A stretch of 64,000 nucleotides of DNA from Bremerella sp. P1 (GTDB lineage Bacteria > Planctomycetota > Planctomycetia > Pirellulales > Pirellulaceae). The notes below the pieces were generated by a model. The model was given only the letters and a program-made list of their open reading frames with translations, searched no databases and was not told the DNA's origin. The position numbers and the translations under genes are program-made. The number at the start of each line of letters is the position of its first letter. Position 1 is the stretch's first letter. Below, in pieces: positions 53,379 through 61,560 of this stretch. Where the stretch lies: positions 1,240,001 to 1,304,000 of the forward strand of contig NZ_CP118164.1 of the NCBI RefSeq assembly GCF_028748185.1, written 5' to 3'.

Positions 53379-54119
53379 GTGAAGTTTGAAGAGTTTGAAA
53401 ACACGCTGCAAGACTGGCTCGACGAAGGCCGCCTCGACGAGGTGGAATCGTTGTTACCGCTGGTATGTGAAGCCGATCAGGCTGAGTGTGAAGAACTCTT
53501 ATTCACCTATCAGGCACTCTTCGCTGGACTCAAATCCGCTTCTCCAGCGGACGTTTCATCGAACATGGTCTCCCCTGCGTCCCAGGATGCAAGTAGCGCG
53601 TGGAAAGAGCTTTCCATGCCAGCGATTGCCATGGGCTTGGCCTTGTGCTTGACGCTGATTGCCGCAGTCCCGGGTATCTTCTCGCAAACCGATTCGGTTA
53701 CCGCACCGTCCCCACAGACCTTGGTAACCATTCCGCAGCCAGTCGATGTTCAGCCGAGTCCCCTCCCCCAGCTTTCTCCGGCAGTTCAAATTGCTTCCCG
53801 GGAAACGGACTTCACGAGATTTGCCACGGCTTCGTTCGAGCCATTGGCTCGCAGTATGGTGAGCCGGACCGACCTTGCCCTCAAGTCGATTAATCGTGTC
53901 GCTACCGATCTGAACCCTATCGATGATCAGTTCTCTGCTTACGAGGAAGCTGCGCCTCTGATCGATACGCTCACGCGCGGCTTTCTGCCTGGGACGCGAT
54001 CGTTGAGCAATGCTTTCTCGGTCCTACATGAAACGGCCATCGAACCGGCCGCGCCGACTCAAGAGCAAGAGTCGAGCCCTCTTTTGCCCACTGCTGAGCA
54101 AAATCCCGTCGTTAGCTAG
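53379..54119 (+). CDS. membrane protein, candidate anti-sigma factor
   Basis: 246 aa. The cytosolic N-terminal 80 residues (FEEFENTLQDWLDEGRLDEV, LVCEADQAECEELLFTYQAL) are followed by one membrane helix (AIAMGLALCLTLIAAVPGIF) and a periplasmic tail of about 140 residues. The layout fits an anti-sigma factor of the neighbouring ECF sigma, but the zinc-anti-sigma HxxxCxxC motif is absent. The start is GTG at 53379. Confidence 0.65.
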   Translation: MKFEEFENTLQDWLDEGRLDEVESLLPLVCEADQAECEELLFTYQALFAGLKSASPADVSSNMVSPASQDASSAWKELSMPAIAMGLALCLTLIAAVPGIFSQTDSVTAPSPQTLVTIPQPVDVQPSPLPQLSPAVQIASRETDFTRFATASFEPLARSMVSRTDLALKSINRVATDLNPIDDQFSAYEEAAPLIDTLTRGFLPGTRSLSNAFSVLHETAIEPAAPTQEQESSPLLPTAEQNPVVS

Positions 54120-54245
54120 ATATAACGGGAAAATACCCCACCTACCGTGGGATATCCTTTTTATATTTTTTCCATTACCTTGGAAATATTGCTTTACCTG
54201 CCAGCATCTACATTCTTTTCCTATTCCTCATACCCTCCGGAAGAA

Positions 54246-55292
54246 ATGTCTATGTATGTCTCCACCACGCCTCCGCAGTCTCGACGTGGGTTCACTCTTG
54301 TTGAACTCCTGGTGGTCATCGCCATTATTGGTGTGCTGATCGCCCTGCTTCTCCCGGCCGTTCAACAGGCCCGTGAAGCTGCTCGCCGCAGCCAGTGCTT
54401 GAACAATCTCAAGCAGCTCGCCTTAGCGATGCACAACTTCCACGATACGAACAACACCTTCCCTAAAAACACCTACGGCCCCAACGCGGGAGTCTCCTGG
54501 AGCGGATGGCATCTGTTTAGCGCCAATTACAAGCTTCTGCCGTTCATCGAGCAGGAAAACCTCTACGATCAGTTCGATCTCAATGGAACGTGGGGAGCCA
54601 ATCAAAGTGGCCCGATGAACGTATCCCTGGAAGCATTCAAGTGCCCTTCGGCTCCGCCAGCTCCAGACGCCAGCACGATTGGCTGGGGCGGACCAGGTTC
54701 CAACTATGGTTGGAGCTCCGGCAGTTCGCCTTATACCGCTCACTCGTGTACGAGTAACAATTGCAACGGCATGATCACCACCAAAGACGAAACCCGGATG
54801 GCGGATACGACTGACGGTCTTTCCAACACCATCTTTGTTTCAGAATTCCTGTCTGGCGACGGAAACGGCAGTACGCCCAAATATCCGTTTGACATTCTCT
54901 ATACCGGGGATGACACACCGTACAACAACATCGTTAACAAGGACTTCCCCACCCAGGCCGAAATCGACGCAATTGGGCAATCGGTTGAAAGTGGCGCCTC
55001 GGGCGAACGCAGCAACAACGGCACACTGTGGGCTTGGTATTCCCATGGTCAATCCATCCTGAATACGGCGACTCCGCCCAACTGGCGCTATCCATCTTCA
55101 GGCGGTAATTGCTGTCCCGGTGGTGCTCATGACTGGGGACGAGGGTTCATTGGGGCTCGTAGTATGCATCCTGGCGGTGTGAACGCAGCCATGGGGGATG
55201 GTTCGGTTCGCTTTGCAGCTGAAACCATCGATTTGCTTACCTGGCAGCGAATGGGGAACCGACGCGACGGTCAGGTAGTGACACTACCGTAA
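54246..55292 (+). CDS. DUF1559 prepilin-type surface protein
   Basis: 348 aa. Prepilin leader and first helix RRGFTLVELLVVIAIIGVLI with Gly-Phe cleavage and Glu5, then AREAARRSQCLNNLKQLALA, and the C-terminal H-x-DG region SMHPGGVNAAMGDGSVRF. This is the expanded planctomycete DUF1559 family, secreted through type II/IV pilus-like machinery. The ATG at 54246 lies just behind GGAAG; a start at 54147 would put 33 unrelated residues in front. A small lipoprotein gene follows after 68 bp, a frequent pairing. Confidence 0.94.
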   Translation: MSMYVSTTPPQSRRGFTLVELLVVIAIIGVLIALLLPAVQQAREAARRSQCLNNLKQLALAMHNFHDTNNTFPKNTYGPNAGVSWSGWHLFSANYKLLPFIEQENLYDQFDLNGTWGANQSGPMNVSLEAFKCPSAPPAPDASTIGWGGPGSNYGWSSGSSPYTAHSCTSNNCNGMITTKDETRMADTTDGLSNTIFVSEFLSGDGNGSTPKYPFDILYTGDDTPYNNIVNKDFPTQAEIDAIGQSVESGASGERSNNGTLWAWYSHGQSILNTATPPNWRYPSSGGNCCPGGAHDWGRGFIGARSMHPGGVNAAMGDGSVRFAAETIDLLTWQRMGNRRDGQVVTLP

Positions 55293-55360
55293 ATCTTCGC
55301 ATGACGTTCGACTCAATTCACCTTGATGAGTGACTCCCCCTACGTTGCTGGAGATTTGCA

Positions 55361-55747
55361 ATGCGTCCACGTTCCCTCAATTCCCTTTGTCTGCGGCTTG
55401 TTGTCGCGGCCTGCCTAGGCACACTTCCACTTGTTGGCTGCTCTCAGTCAAGTCAACAGGAACGTGTGATTCCGCTCAAAGCTTCCGCCTCGATGAACAA
55501 TGCGCGGTCCATCCTGGAAAACTATTCCCAGGGAGCGCCGATCACGAGTGAGGCAGACTCGTTCGATGCAGTCGTCGAGGGGGTCCGCAAGGAAAACCCC
55601 GAGGTCGCTGACATCCTGGCCGAAGCGTTTAAAAAGATCCGCGAGAACCCAAGCAGCCGCGCGAAGGTCGCCAAGGAGACGCTCAAAAAGATGCCGGCCA
55701 AGCCAGAGCCGGAACCTGTTTCCCAGGATGCTCCCCCTGCGGAATAG
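55361..55747 (+). CDS. small lipoprotein following DUF1559 gene
   Basis: 128 aa. Signal peptide with lipobox LRLVVAACLGTLPLVGCSQS (Cys at about 27). The mature part is charged and helical (SMNNARSILENYSQGAPITS, EVADILAEAFKKIRENPSSR) with a Pro-rich tail. Membrane-anchored, function unknown; it probably works with the DUF1559 protein. Confidence 0.72.
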   Translation: MRPRSLNSLCLRLVVAACLGTLPLVGCSQSSQQERVIPLKASASMNNARSILENYSQGAPITSEADSFDAVVEGVRKENPEVADILAEAFKKIRENPSSRAKVAKETLKKMPAKPEPEPVSQDAPPAE

Positions 55748-55777
55748 CATCTCGACTAACGTTCAACCTTGCTTTAC

Positions 55778-55816
55778 CAAGGCCATGCGATCTGATTCGC
55801 ATGGCCTTTTTTTGTG
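55778..55816 (+). terminator. rho-independent terminator
   Basis: AAGGCCATGCGA and TCGCATGGCCTT form a 12-bp stem around TCTGAT, running into a T-tract (to about 55815). It ends the DUF1559/lipoprotein transcript. Confidence 0.88.
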
Positions 55817-56001
55817 GGCTTGGCCTCCTAGAAGAAGGGTTAATGCAGTCTTTGCGCAGCCACGAGGGTCCCGCTAATCGGAACAACCTGCACAACCTGC
55901 AAGCTTTACGGAATGTTGCAAAGTTCCCACATGGGACACCGATGAGTTGAGTATTCCCAACGCATCCTCCCCAACCATCCAAGTCAACGGAGCTTACCAA
56001 C

Positions 56002-56493
56002 GTGGCCAAAGCAAAAACGACGACCCGCAAGACGACTGCTTCCAAGACTTCGACCAAGACGAAGTCCACCAAATCGACCAAGAGCAGCGTCGGAGAGAAA
56101 GAAGTCGTGATGGATCGTCGCCGATCCGATCGCCGCAGCAAGGCCGCTGCTGAAAAGACCAAAAAGCCGGAAGTTGCCGTCGAAGTAGCCAAGGGCCCAG
56201 AAGAGGCCGAACCGAAGATGGAACGTCGGGCCAAGGTGAATCGTCGCCGTCAAATCGATCCGACTACTTGCGAGCGCGACTACACCAACGACGAAATCGA
56301 GTTCATGCAAGCTCTGGACGCGTACAAGCGTTCGAGCGGTCGCATGTTCCCGACTTGTAGCGAAATCCTGGAAGTGATTCGCGGCCTGGGTTACAGCCGC
56401 GGTGGTAGCACACTGCCGGAAACGGCTGAAGAAGCACAAGCCGAAGAACAAATGCCAGCCTTCTCAGACGAAGTTCCTGCCATCGAAGACTAG
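56002..56493 (+). CDS. basic-tailed conserved planctomycete-type protein, unknown
   Basis: 163 aa from GTG 56002 with GGAG 10 nt upstream. The N-terminal 35 residues are Lys/Thr/Ser repeats (KTTTRKTTASKTSTKTKSTK) like a histone H1 tail, then MDRRRSDRRSKAAAEKTKK. The C-terminal part has a small helical domain (YTNDEIEFMQALDAYKRSSG, MFPTCSEILEVIRGLGY). It may bind nucleic acid; no family name is known to me. Confidence 0.75.
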   Translation: MAKAKTTTRKTTASKTSTKTKSTKSTKSSVGEKEVVMDRRRSDRRSKAAAEKTKKPEVAVEVAKGPEEAEPKMERRAKVNRRRQIDPTTCERDYTNDEIEFMQALDAYKRSSGRMFPTCSEILEVIRGLGYSRGGSTLPETAEEAQAEEQMPAFSDEVPAIED

Positions 56494-56529
56494 CACACCA
56501 GCCACTGCGACAAACCAACGTTGCTAGCG

Positions 56530-56568
56530 ACCTCGGGAGGCTTTTCGGCCTCCCGAGGTCTTTTCTTG
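56530..56568 (+). terminator. rho-independent terminator
   Basis: ACCTCGGGAGGC and GCCTCCCGAGGT form a perfect 12-bp stem with loop TTTTCG, followed by CTTTTCTT. Confidence 0.88.
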
Positions 56569-56662
56569 AGCGAATTCGTCTTGATTAAGGAAGAAGTCGC
56601 CACTATTCTCCCCCGACGCATGAAAATAAGTCGCCTGACAACAGGATTATGGGGTTGATGAC

Positions 56663-57403
56663 GTGCATCGACAAACGACTCTTCGCCGACAACTGATTCT
56701 CTTCACACTCGTTGCTCCGCTTGTGATCGCAAGTGCCGGCTGCCAGATGGCCGCTTCGGGTTACAACGTGGCCGGCGTCCGCGCGGTGGAAGAAGGTCAG
56801 CCACAGGTCGCGGTGAATCAGTTTCAGAAAGCTTTGGGGCACGATCCCACGAATCCTGACGCCTATTACAACTTGGCGGCAACTTACCATCAGATGGGTA
56901 AACAGTCTGGCGACCAAAACACGTTGCACCAGGCCGAAGCCCTCTACAACCAGTGCCTGGATCTGAATCCCAATCATACCGAATGCCACCGTGGGCTGGC
57001 CGTCCTGCTGGTTGATACAAAACGTAGCGATAAGGCCTTCACGCTGATGGAACGCTGGGAACAGCGCTCGCCACAGTTGGCCGATCCAAAAATCGAACTG
57101 GCTCGTCTCTACCAGGAGTTTGGCGATAAAGAAAACGCCATGAACCAGTTGAACCAGGCCCTGGCCGTCGATGCCAATAACTCGCGTGCCTGGGCGGCGA
57201 TTGGTAGCCTGCGTGAACAGAACGGAGAACTCGGCCAAGCCTTGGCTAACTACCAGCGGTCGTACCAACTGAACAATCTCGATGCAGGCGTTGGCTCTCG
57301 AATTGCCGCCTTGCAACGCCAGGGAATTCAAAGCGAAGTCCCCATGGCACCCACCAACGGCACGCAATTGGCAAATCAGCCAAATACCCGCAAACGGTAT
57401 TAA
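56663..57403 (+). CDS. TPR-repeat lipoprotein
   Basis: 246 aa. Signal peptide with lipobox (LFTLVAPLVIASAGCQMAAS). About four tetratricopeptide repeats follow: AVEEGQPQVAVNQFQKALGH, NPDAYYNLAATYHQMGKQSG, KIELARLYQEFGDKENAMNQ, AWAAIGSLREQNGELGQALA. Likely a protein-binding scaffold at the envelope. It stands alone between a terminator and serC. Confidence 0.85.
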   Translation: MHRQTTLRRQLILFTLVAPLVIASAGCQMAASGYNVAGVRAVEEGQPQVAVNQFQKALGHDPTNPDAYYNLAATYHQMGKQSGDQNTLHQAEALYNQCLDLNPNHTECHRGLAVLLVDTKRSDKAFTLMERWEQRSPQLADPKIELARLYQEFGDKENAMNQLNQALAVDANNSRAWAAIGSLREQNGELGQALANYQRSYQLNNLDAGVGSRIAALQRQGIQSEVPMAPTNGTQLANQPNTRKRY

Positions 57404-57692
57404 TGTGTGCTAACGCGCAGCATACGCTGGGGGATTGAGCATTTTCGATCCATTCTAACCCAGCGGTATCGACGGATCTGAACCCTTTTGGGGCATCTGT
57501 ATCCTTCTTGTACTACCCGATTTGCGCCCAGCGAATTCAATTCTTTCGCAGTCGCGCGGGGGCCGCTTCTATCGAAGAGGAATTCCCCTTAAAATCTGGG
57601 TTTACTTGCTACCTGCCGGTTCCGTCTGGGATGTCTTGCGAAAGACACAGGCGGCCCCAATCGGTTGACCATCTTCCTTTGAGCCGACTGTC

Positions 57693-58778
57693 ATGCCAGA
57701 ACGCGTATTCAATTTCTCTGCCGGTCCTGCCGTAATGCCCCTTCCTGTGCTTGAAGAAGCCCAGCGCGACTTGGTCGCTTTGCCAGGCGTTGGTAGTTCC
57801 GTCATGGAACTGAGCCACCGCGGTAAGACCTACATGGACATCCACGCAGACGCCAAGGCCCGGCTCGTTTCACTGCTGAACATTCCCGACACCCACGATG
57901 TCCTCTTTCTGCAGGGCGGGTCGCGGCTGCAGTTTTCGATGATCCCGATGAACCTGCTCAAGGGCACCGACAAGACGGCCGACTACGTCTTGACCGGTAG
58001 CTGGGGCAAAAAGGCCTTGGAAGAAGCCGTCAAAGAAGGCAAGACCAACGTCGCCTGGGATGGTAAGCCAAGCAACTACAACAATCTGCCAAGCCAAAGC
58101 GATCTGAAACTGACGTCGGACGCTGCCTACGTGCACATCACCTCGAACGAAACCATTCAAGGTGTTCAGTTCCAGAGCGAACCAGAAGTGGGTAACGTGC
58201 CGCTGGTCGCCGACCTGTCGTCCGACTTCCTGAGCCGTCCCGTCGACGTCTCGAAGTATGGCATCATCTATGCCTGTGCCCAGAAGAACGCCGGCCCAGC
58301 AGGCGTGACCGTCGTGATCATTCGCAAAGACTTGATGGAGCACGCCAGTAGCGACCTGCCCGGCTACATGGTCTATCGCAATCACGCCGAAGCCGATTCG
58401 ATGTGGAACACGCCACCCACGTTCGGCATCTACCTGCTTGGTCTTGTATGCAAGTGGCTGCAGGAAGACTTCGGCAGCCTGGAAAAGATTCAAGCTCAAA
58501 ACGAAGCCAAGGCTCAGCTGTTGTACGACGCCATCGATCAATCCGGCGGCTTCTACATCGGCCACGCCGTTCCGGAAGTTCGCTCGAAGATGAACGTCAC
58601 CTTCAAACTGGGCGACGACGAATCAGACAAGAAGTTCCTAGCCGCTGCTAACGAAATCGGCCTGACCCAATTGGGCGGTCACCGTAGCGTTGGTGGTGTG
58701 CGTGCTTCGATCTATAACGCGATGCCTGTCGAAGGCGTCGAAAAGCTTCGCGACTTCATGCTTGATTTCAAGAAGTAA
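57693..58778 (+). CDS. serC: phosphoserine aminotransferase
   Basis: 361 aa. Second step of serine synthesis: 3-phosphohydroxypyruvate plus glutamate to phosphoserine, PLP-dependent. Landmarks: VFNFSAGPAVMPLPVLEEAQ, SVMELSHRGKTYMDIH, FLQGGSRLQFSMIPMNL, the PLP lysine in IIYACAQKNAGPAGVTVVII, and the C-terminal GGHRSVGGVRASIYNAMPVE. It lies 54 bp upstream of serA, so the pair is co-transcribed and feeds the serine/glycine/one-carbon route together with the gcv operon. Confidence 0.97.
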   Translation: MPERVFNFSAGPAVMPLPVLEEAQRDLVALPGVGSSVMELSHRGKTYMDIHADAKARLVSLLNIPDTHDVLFLQGGSRLQFSMIPMNLLKGTDKTADYVLTGSWGKKALEEAVKEGKTNVAWDGKPSNYNNLPSQSDLKLTSDAAYVHITSNETIQGVQFQSEPEVGNVPLVADLSSDFLSRPVDVSKYGIIYACAQKNAGPAGVTVVIIRKDLMEHASSDLPGYMVYRNHAEADSMWNTPPTFGIYLLGLVCKWLQEDFGSLEKIQAQNEAKAQLLYDAIDQSGGFYIGHAVPEVRSKMNVTFKLGDDESDKKFLAAANEIGLTQLGGHRSVGGVRASIYNAMPVEGVEKLRDFMLDFKK

Positions 58779-58832
58779 ACACCCCTCACTACCCTAACTT
58801 CGCTGGCAAACCCTCAGCCAAAGAAACGCATC

Positions 58833-60455
58833 ATGCCTAAAGTCATTGTTTTGGATACGCTCGCTCAGGAAGGTCTGGACCTGTTGGATCAGGCCCCTGG
58901 GATTGAATACGAAGTTCGCACCGGTCTCAAAGGTGAAGAACTACGAAGTGCCCTCAACGAGTTCGATGGGGCTATCTGCCGCAGCGGCGTCAAGATTACC
59001 GCCGAGTCTCTCGAAGGCAACACCAACTTGAAGGTGATCGCTCGTGCCGGTGTCGGTACTGATAACATCGACTCCAAAGCGGCAGCTCGGCATGGCATCG
59101 TCGTGATGAATACCCCCACCGGGAACACCATCAGCACCGCCGAACATGCTTTCTGCTTGATGATGGCTCTCTCGCGAAACGTGCCGGCCGCCAACCAAAG
59201 CCTGGTAGAAGGTCGTTGGGATCGTAAGAAGTACATGGGTACGCAGCTGGCCGACAAGACCCTGGGGGTTGTCGGTCTCGGTCGCATCGGGATGGAAGTC
59301 GCCAAGCGTGCATTGGCTTTCGAGATGCGCGTGATCGCCTACGATCCGTTCGTCAGCCCAGAACGTGCTGCCGAACTGGGCATCGAGCTTTCCGAAACCG
59401 TCCCGGGCATGCTTCCCCACATCGATTACCTGACGGTGCACACCCCGCTGACACCGGAAACCAAGGACATGATCAACGCAGAGTCGATCAAGACCTTGAA
59501 GCCAGGTGCTCGCCTGATCAACTGTGCTCGCGGTGGTATCTACAACGAAGAAGCGCTCGTCGAAGGCCTCAAGTCAGGGCACCTCGGTGGTGTCGCCTTG
59601 GACGTCTATGCCGAAGAGCCATGCACCGACAGCCCGCTGTTTGGCATGGAGAATGTCGTCGCGACGCCTCACTTGGGTGCGAGTACTGAAGAAGCCCAAA
59701 CGCAGGTCGCCGTCGAGGCGGTTCAATTGGTGGTCAATTACCTGTCGACCGGCGAAATCCGTCACGCGGTCAACGTCGCTCCGCTTGATCCCAAGACCCT
59801 GGAAAGCATTCGTGGTTACCTGGACGTGGCTTATCGTCTGGGCCTGGTTGCCGCCCAGGTTCATTCCGGTGGCGTGAAGTCGGTCAAGCTGACCTACCGT
59901 GGTGAAGTCAGCAGCAAGAACACGAAGCTGTTGACCGCTTCGTTCTGTGCCGGATTCCTGGCCAAGGCTCTGGAAGACGAACCGAACATCATCAACTCCG
60001 AGATGCTTCTGCTGGACCGTGGCGTTGACCTTTCGACCGAAACGAGCACCGAACTGGGTAGCTTTGCGAGCAGCATCACGGCCTCGATTGAAGAAGGTGG
60101 CAAGTCGCACCAGGTCGGCGGTACGCTGTTTGGCAGCAACATGCCTCGCTTGATCTTGCTGGACGGTCAGCGTCTGGAAGCTTACCTCGACGGAACGCTG
60201 TTCGTCTTTGCTCACAACGATGTCCCAGGCATCATCGGCAAGGTAGGAACGATCTTTGGTAACCACCAGGTCAACATCGCTCAAATGGCTGTCGGCCGCT
60301 CGAGCACCACACCAGGCAGTGCCGTTGGTGTCCTGAACCTGGACGGTCTGCCAGGCGAAGCCGCTGTCAAGGAAGTCATGACAAGCGACAACATCACCTC
60401 CTGCAAAGTGATCGAGCTTCCTGCCGCTGGCGAGATGCCAACCTGGATGCGATAG
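58833..60455 (+). CDS. serA: D-3-phosphoglycerate dehydrogenase, long ACT type
   Basis: 540 aa. First step of serine synthesis, NAD-dependent. Landmarks: IARAGVGTDNIDSKAAARHG, VVGLGRIGMEVAKRA (NAD site), INCARGGIYNEEAL, VATPHLGASTEEAQTQVAVE (catalytic His), an intervening allosteric substrate-binding domain, and a C-terminal ACT domain FVFAHNDVPGIIGKVGTIFG for serine feedback. Followed by a terminator. Confidence 0.97.
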   Translation: MPKVIVLDTLAQEGLDLLDQAPGIEYEVRTGLKGEELRSALNEFDGAICRSGVKITAESLEGNTNLKVIARAGVGTDNIDSKAAARHGIVVMNTPTGNTISTAEHAFCLMMALSRNVPAANQSLVEGRWDRKKYMGTQLADKTLGVVGLGRIGMEVAKRALAFEMRVIAYDPFVSPERAAELGIELSETVPGMLPHIDYLTVHTPLTPETKDMINAESIKTLKPGARLINCARGGIYNEEALVEGLKSGHLGGVALDVYAEEPCTDSPLFGMENVVATPHLGASTEEAQTQVAVEAVQLVVNYLSTGEIRHAVNVAPLDPKTLESIRGYLDVAYRLGLVAAQVHSGGVKSVKLTYRGEVSSKNTKLLTASFCAGFLAKALEDEPNIINSEMLLLDRGVDLSTETSTELGSFASSITASIEEGGKSHQVGGTLFGSNMPRLILLDGQRLEAYLDGTLFVFAHNDVPGIIGKVGTIFGNHQVNIAQMAVGRSSTTPGSAVGVLNLDGLPGEAAVKEVMTSDNITSCKVIELPAAGEMPTWMR

Positions 60456-60481
60456 AATCGCTACAGATGGAACATATAGAA

Positions 60482-60520
60482 GAACCGGCATAGCGTATTC
60501 GCTGGCCGGTTTTTCTTTGC
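60482..60520 (+). terminator. rho-independent terminator after serA
   Basis: AACCGGC with GCCGGTT, plus inner TAGCG/CGCT pairs, followed by TTTTTCTTT. Confidence 0.82.
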
Positions 60521-60601
60521 GCTCGTGGGAATTGTATCCGCTACGAAGCGAATTACTTTGAGATCTTGCAGAACGTCTCGTTTGATTCTTGAAGAACTGA
60601 A

Positions 60602-61432
60602 TTGTTAGCGAACTTCCTTACCTTACTTCCGATTGCAAGTATCCCATGGGGCTGGGGCTCGCTGCTGTGGTTGTCGTTGCTGATCCCAGTTGCGGCAGTC
60701 GTTGCGTATCCTTTGTTAGCAAAGACTTTTTTTAGGCTTGCCAAGCTCTCGCGTGTGCAGAAACGCAAGCTTCAACGAGCACTTCCATGTGTCGACGATC
60801 AATTGGCCGACAAACTCCGAGTTTGGGAAACGGGGGATCGCGTATGCAATGCGGCTGTACTGGGATGTGTTCCCGGCTTCTCCTTCGTACTGGTAAGTGA
60901 CGCTTTGCTCAGCCGTTTATCGCCTCGGCATGCCGCGGCCATCGTCGCGCATGAGATCGGCCATCTTCGCCTATGGCACGTCCCGATTCGGCTGAGCATC
61001 GTATTCGCCGGCGGCATTCTGGGCATGACGCTAGTACACCTGGGAGAGCAACTGGGGCATTGGCAGATGCTGACGCAAAGCATTGTGATCGTGGGAACGA
61101 TTGTCTACATGACGCTGATGCTGCATTTCATTGCCCCACTCTTGGAGTTCCAGGCAGACTCCTTTGCCGTCGATTTGCTCAGCAAAAGCGATCATGGCCG
61201 ACGACGTAGTGCCCGGGTGTTGATCCGAGCCTTGTCCCAGCTCACTCTTCTCTCCGGAATCGAGCCGAACCAGCGAACCTGGTTGTACCCGAGCTTCGAA
61301 CAGAGACGTCGGGCAATTCTCAGCCTGCAATCCTCGTCGCGACTCAAAACGTGCCTGCGTTGGTTCCTTGCTGCCGCATTTCTTAGCCAGATTGCTCTGA
61401 TTATCTGCTGCTTACTCCTCCTTGTTGGCTAA
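60602..61432 (+). CDS. M48/M56-like membrane metalloprotease
   Basis: 276 aa from a TTG; the frame closes just upstream and no ATG is available near the start. Two N-terminal helices, then the zinc motif HAAAIVAHEIGHLRLWHVPI (HEIGH) and, after two more helices, a third-ligand box LEFQADSFAVDLLSKSDHGR. A C-terminal helix (WFLAAAFLSQIALIICCLLL) ends it. It resembles BlaR1/HtpX-type membrane proteases. The target is unknown, and no BlaI-type repressor lies nearby. Confidence 0.78.
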   Translation: MLANFLTLLPIASIPWGWGSLLWLSLLIPVAAVVAYPLLAKTFFRLAKLSRVQKRKLQRALPCVDDQLADKLRVWETGDRVCNAAVLGCVPGFSFVLVSDALLSRLSPRHAAAIVAHEIGHLRLWHVPIRLSIVFAGGILGMTLVHLGEQLGHWQMLTQSIVIVGTIVYMTLMLHFIAPLLEFQADSFAVDLLSKSDHGRRRSARVLIRALSQLTLLSGIEPNQRTWLYPSFEQRRRAILSLQSSSRLKTCLRWFLAAAFLSQIALIICCLLLLVG

Positions 61433-61560
61433 GGGGTCTGCGGTTCGCAAATTTTAGAGGTCAGATGCCGGTTTCGGTTTTGACGCTTCGCTTTGGTTTT
61501 TCGATAATCGAGAACACCTCGCCTCTTCGATTGCTACCTCGGAGCTGAAGCCAATCCACT

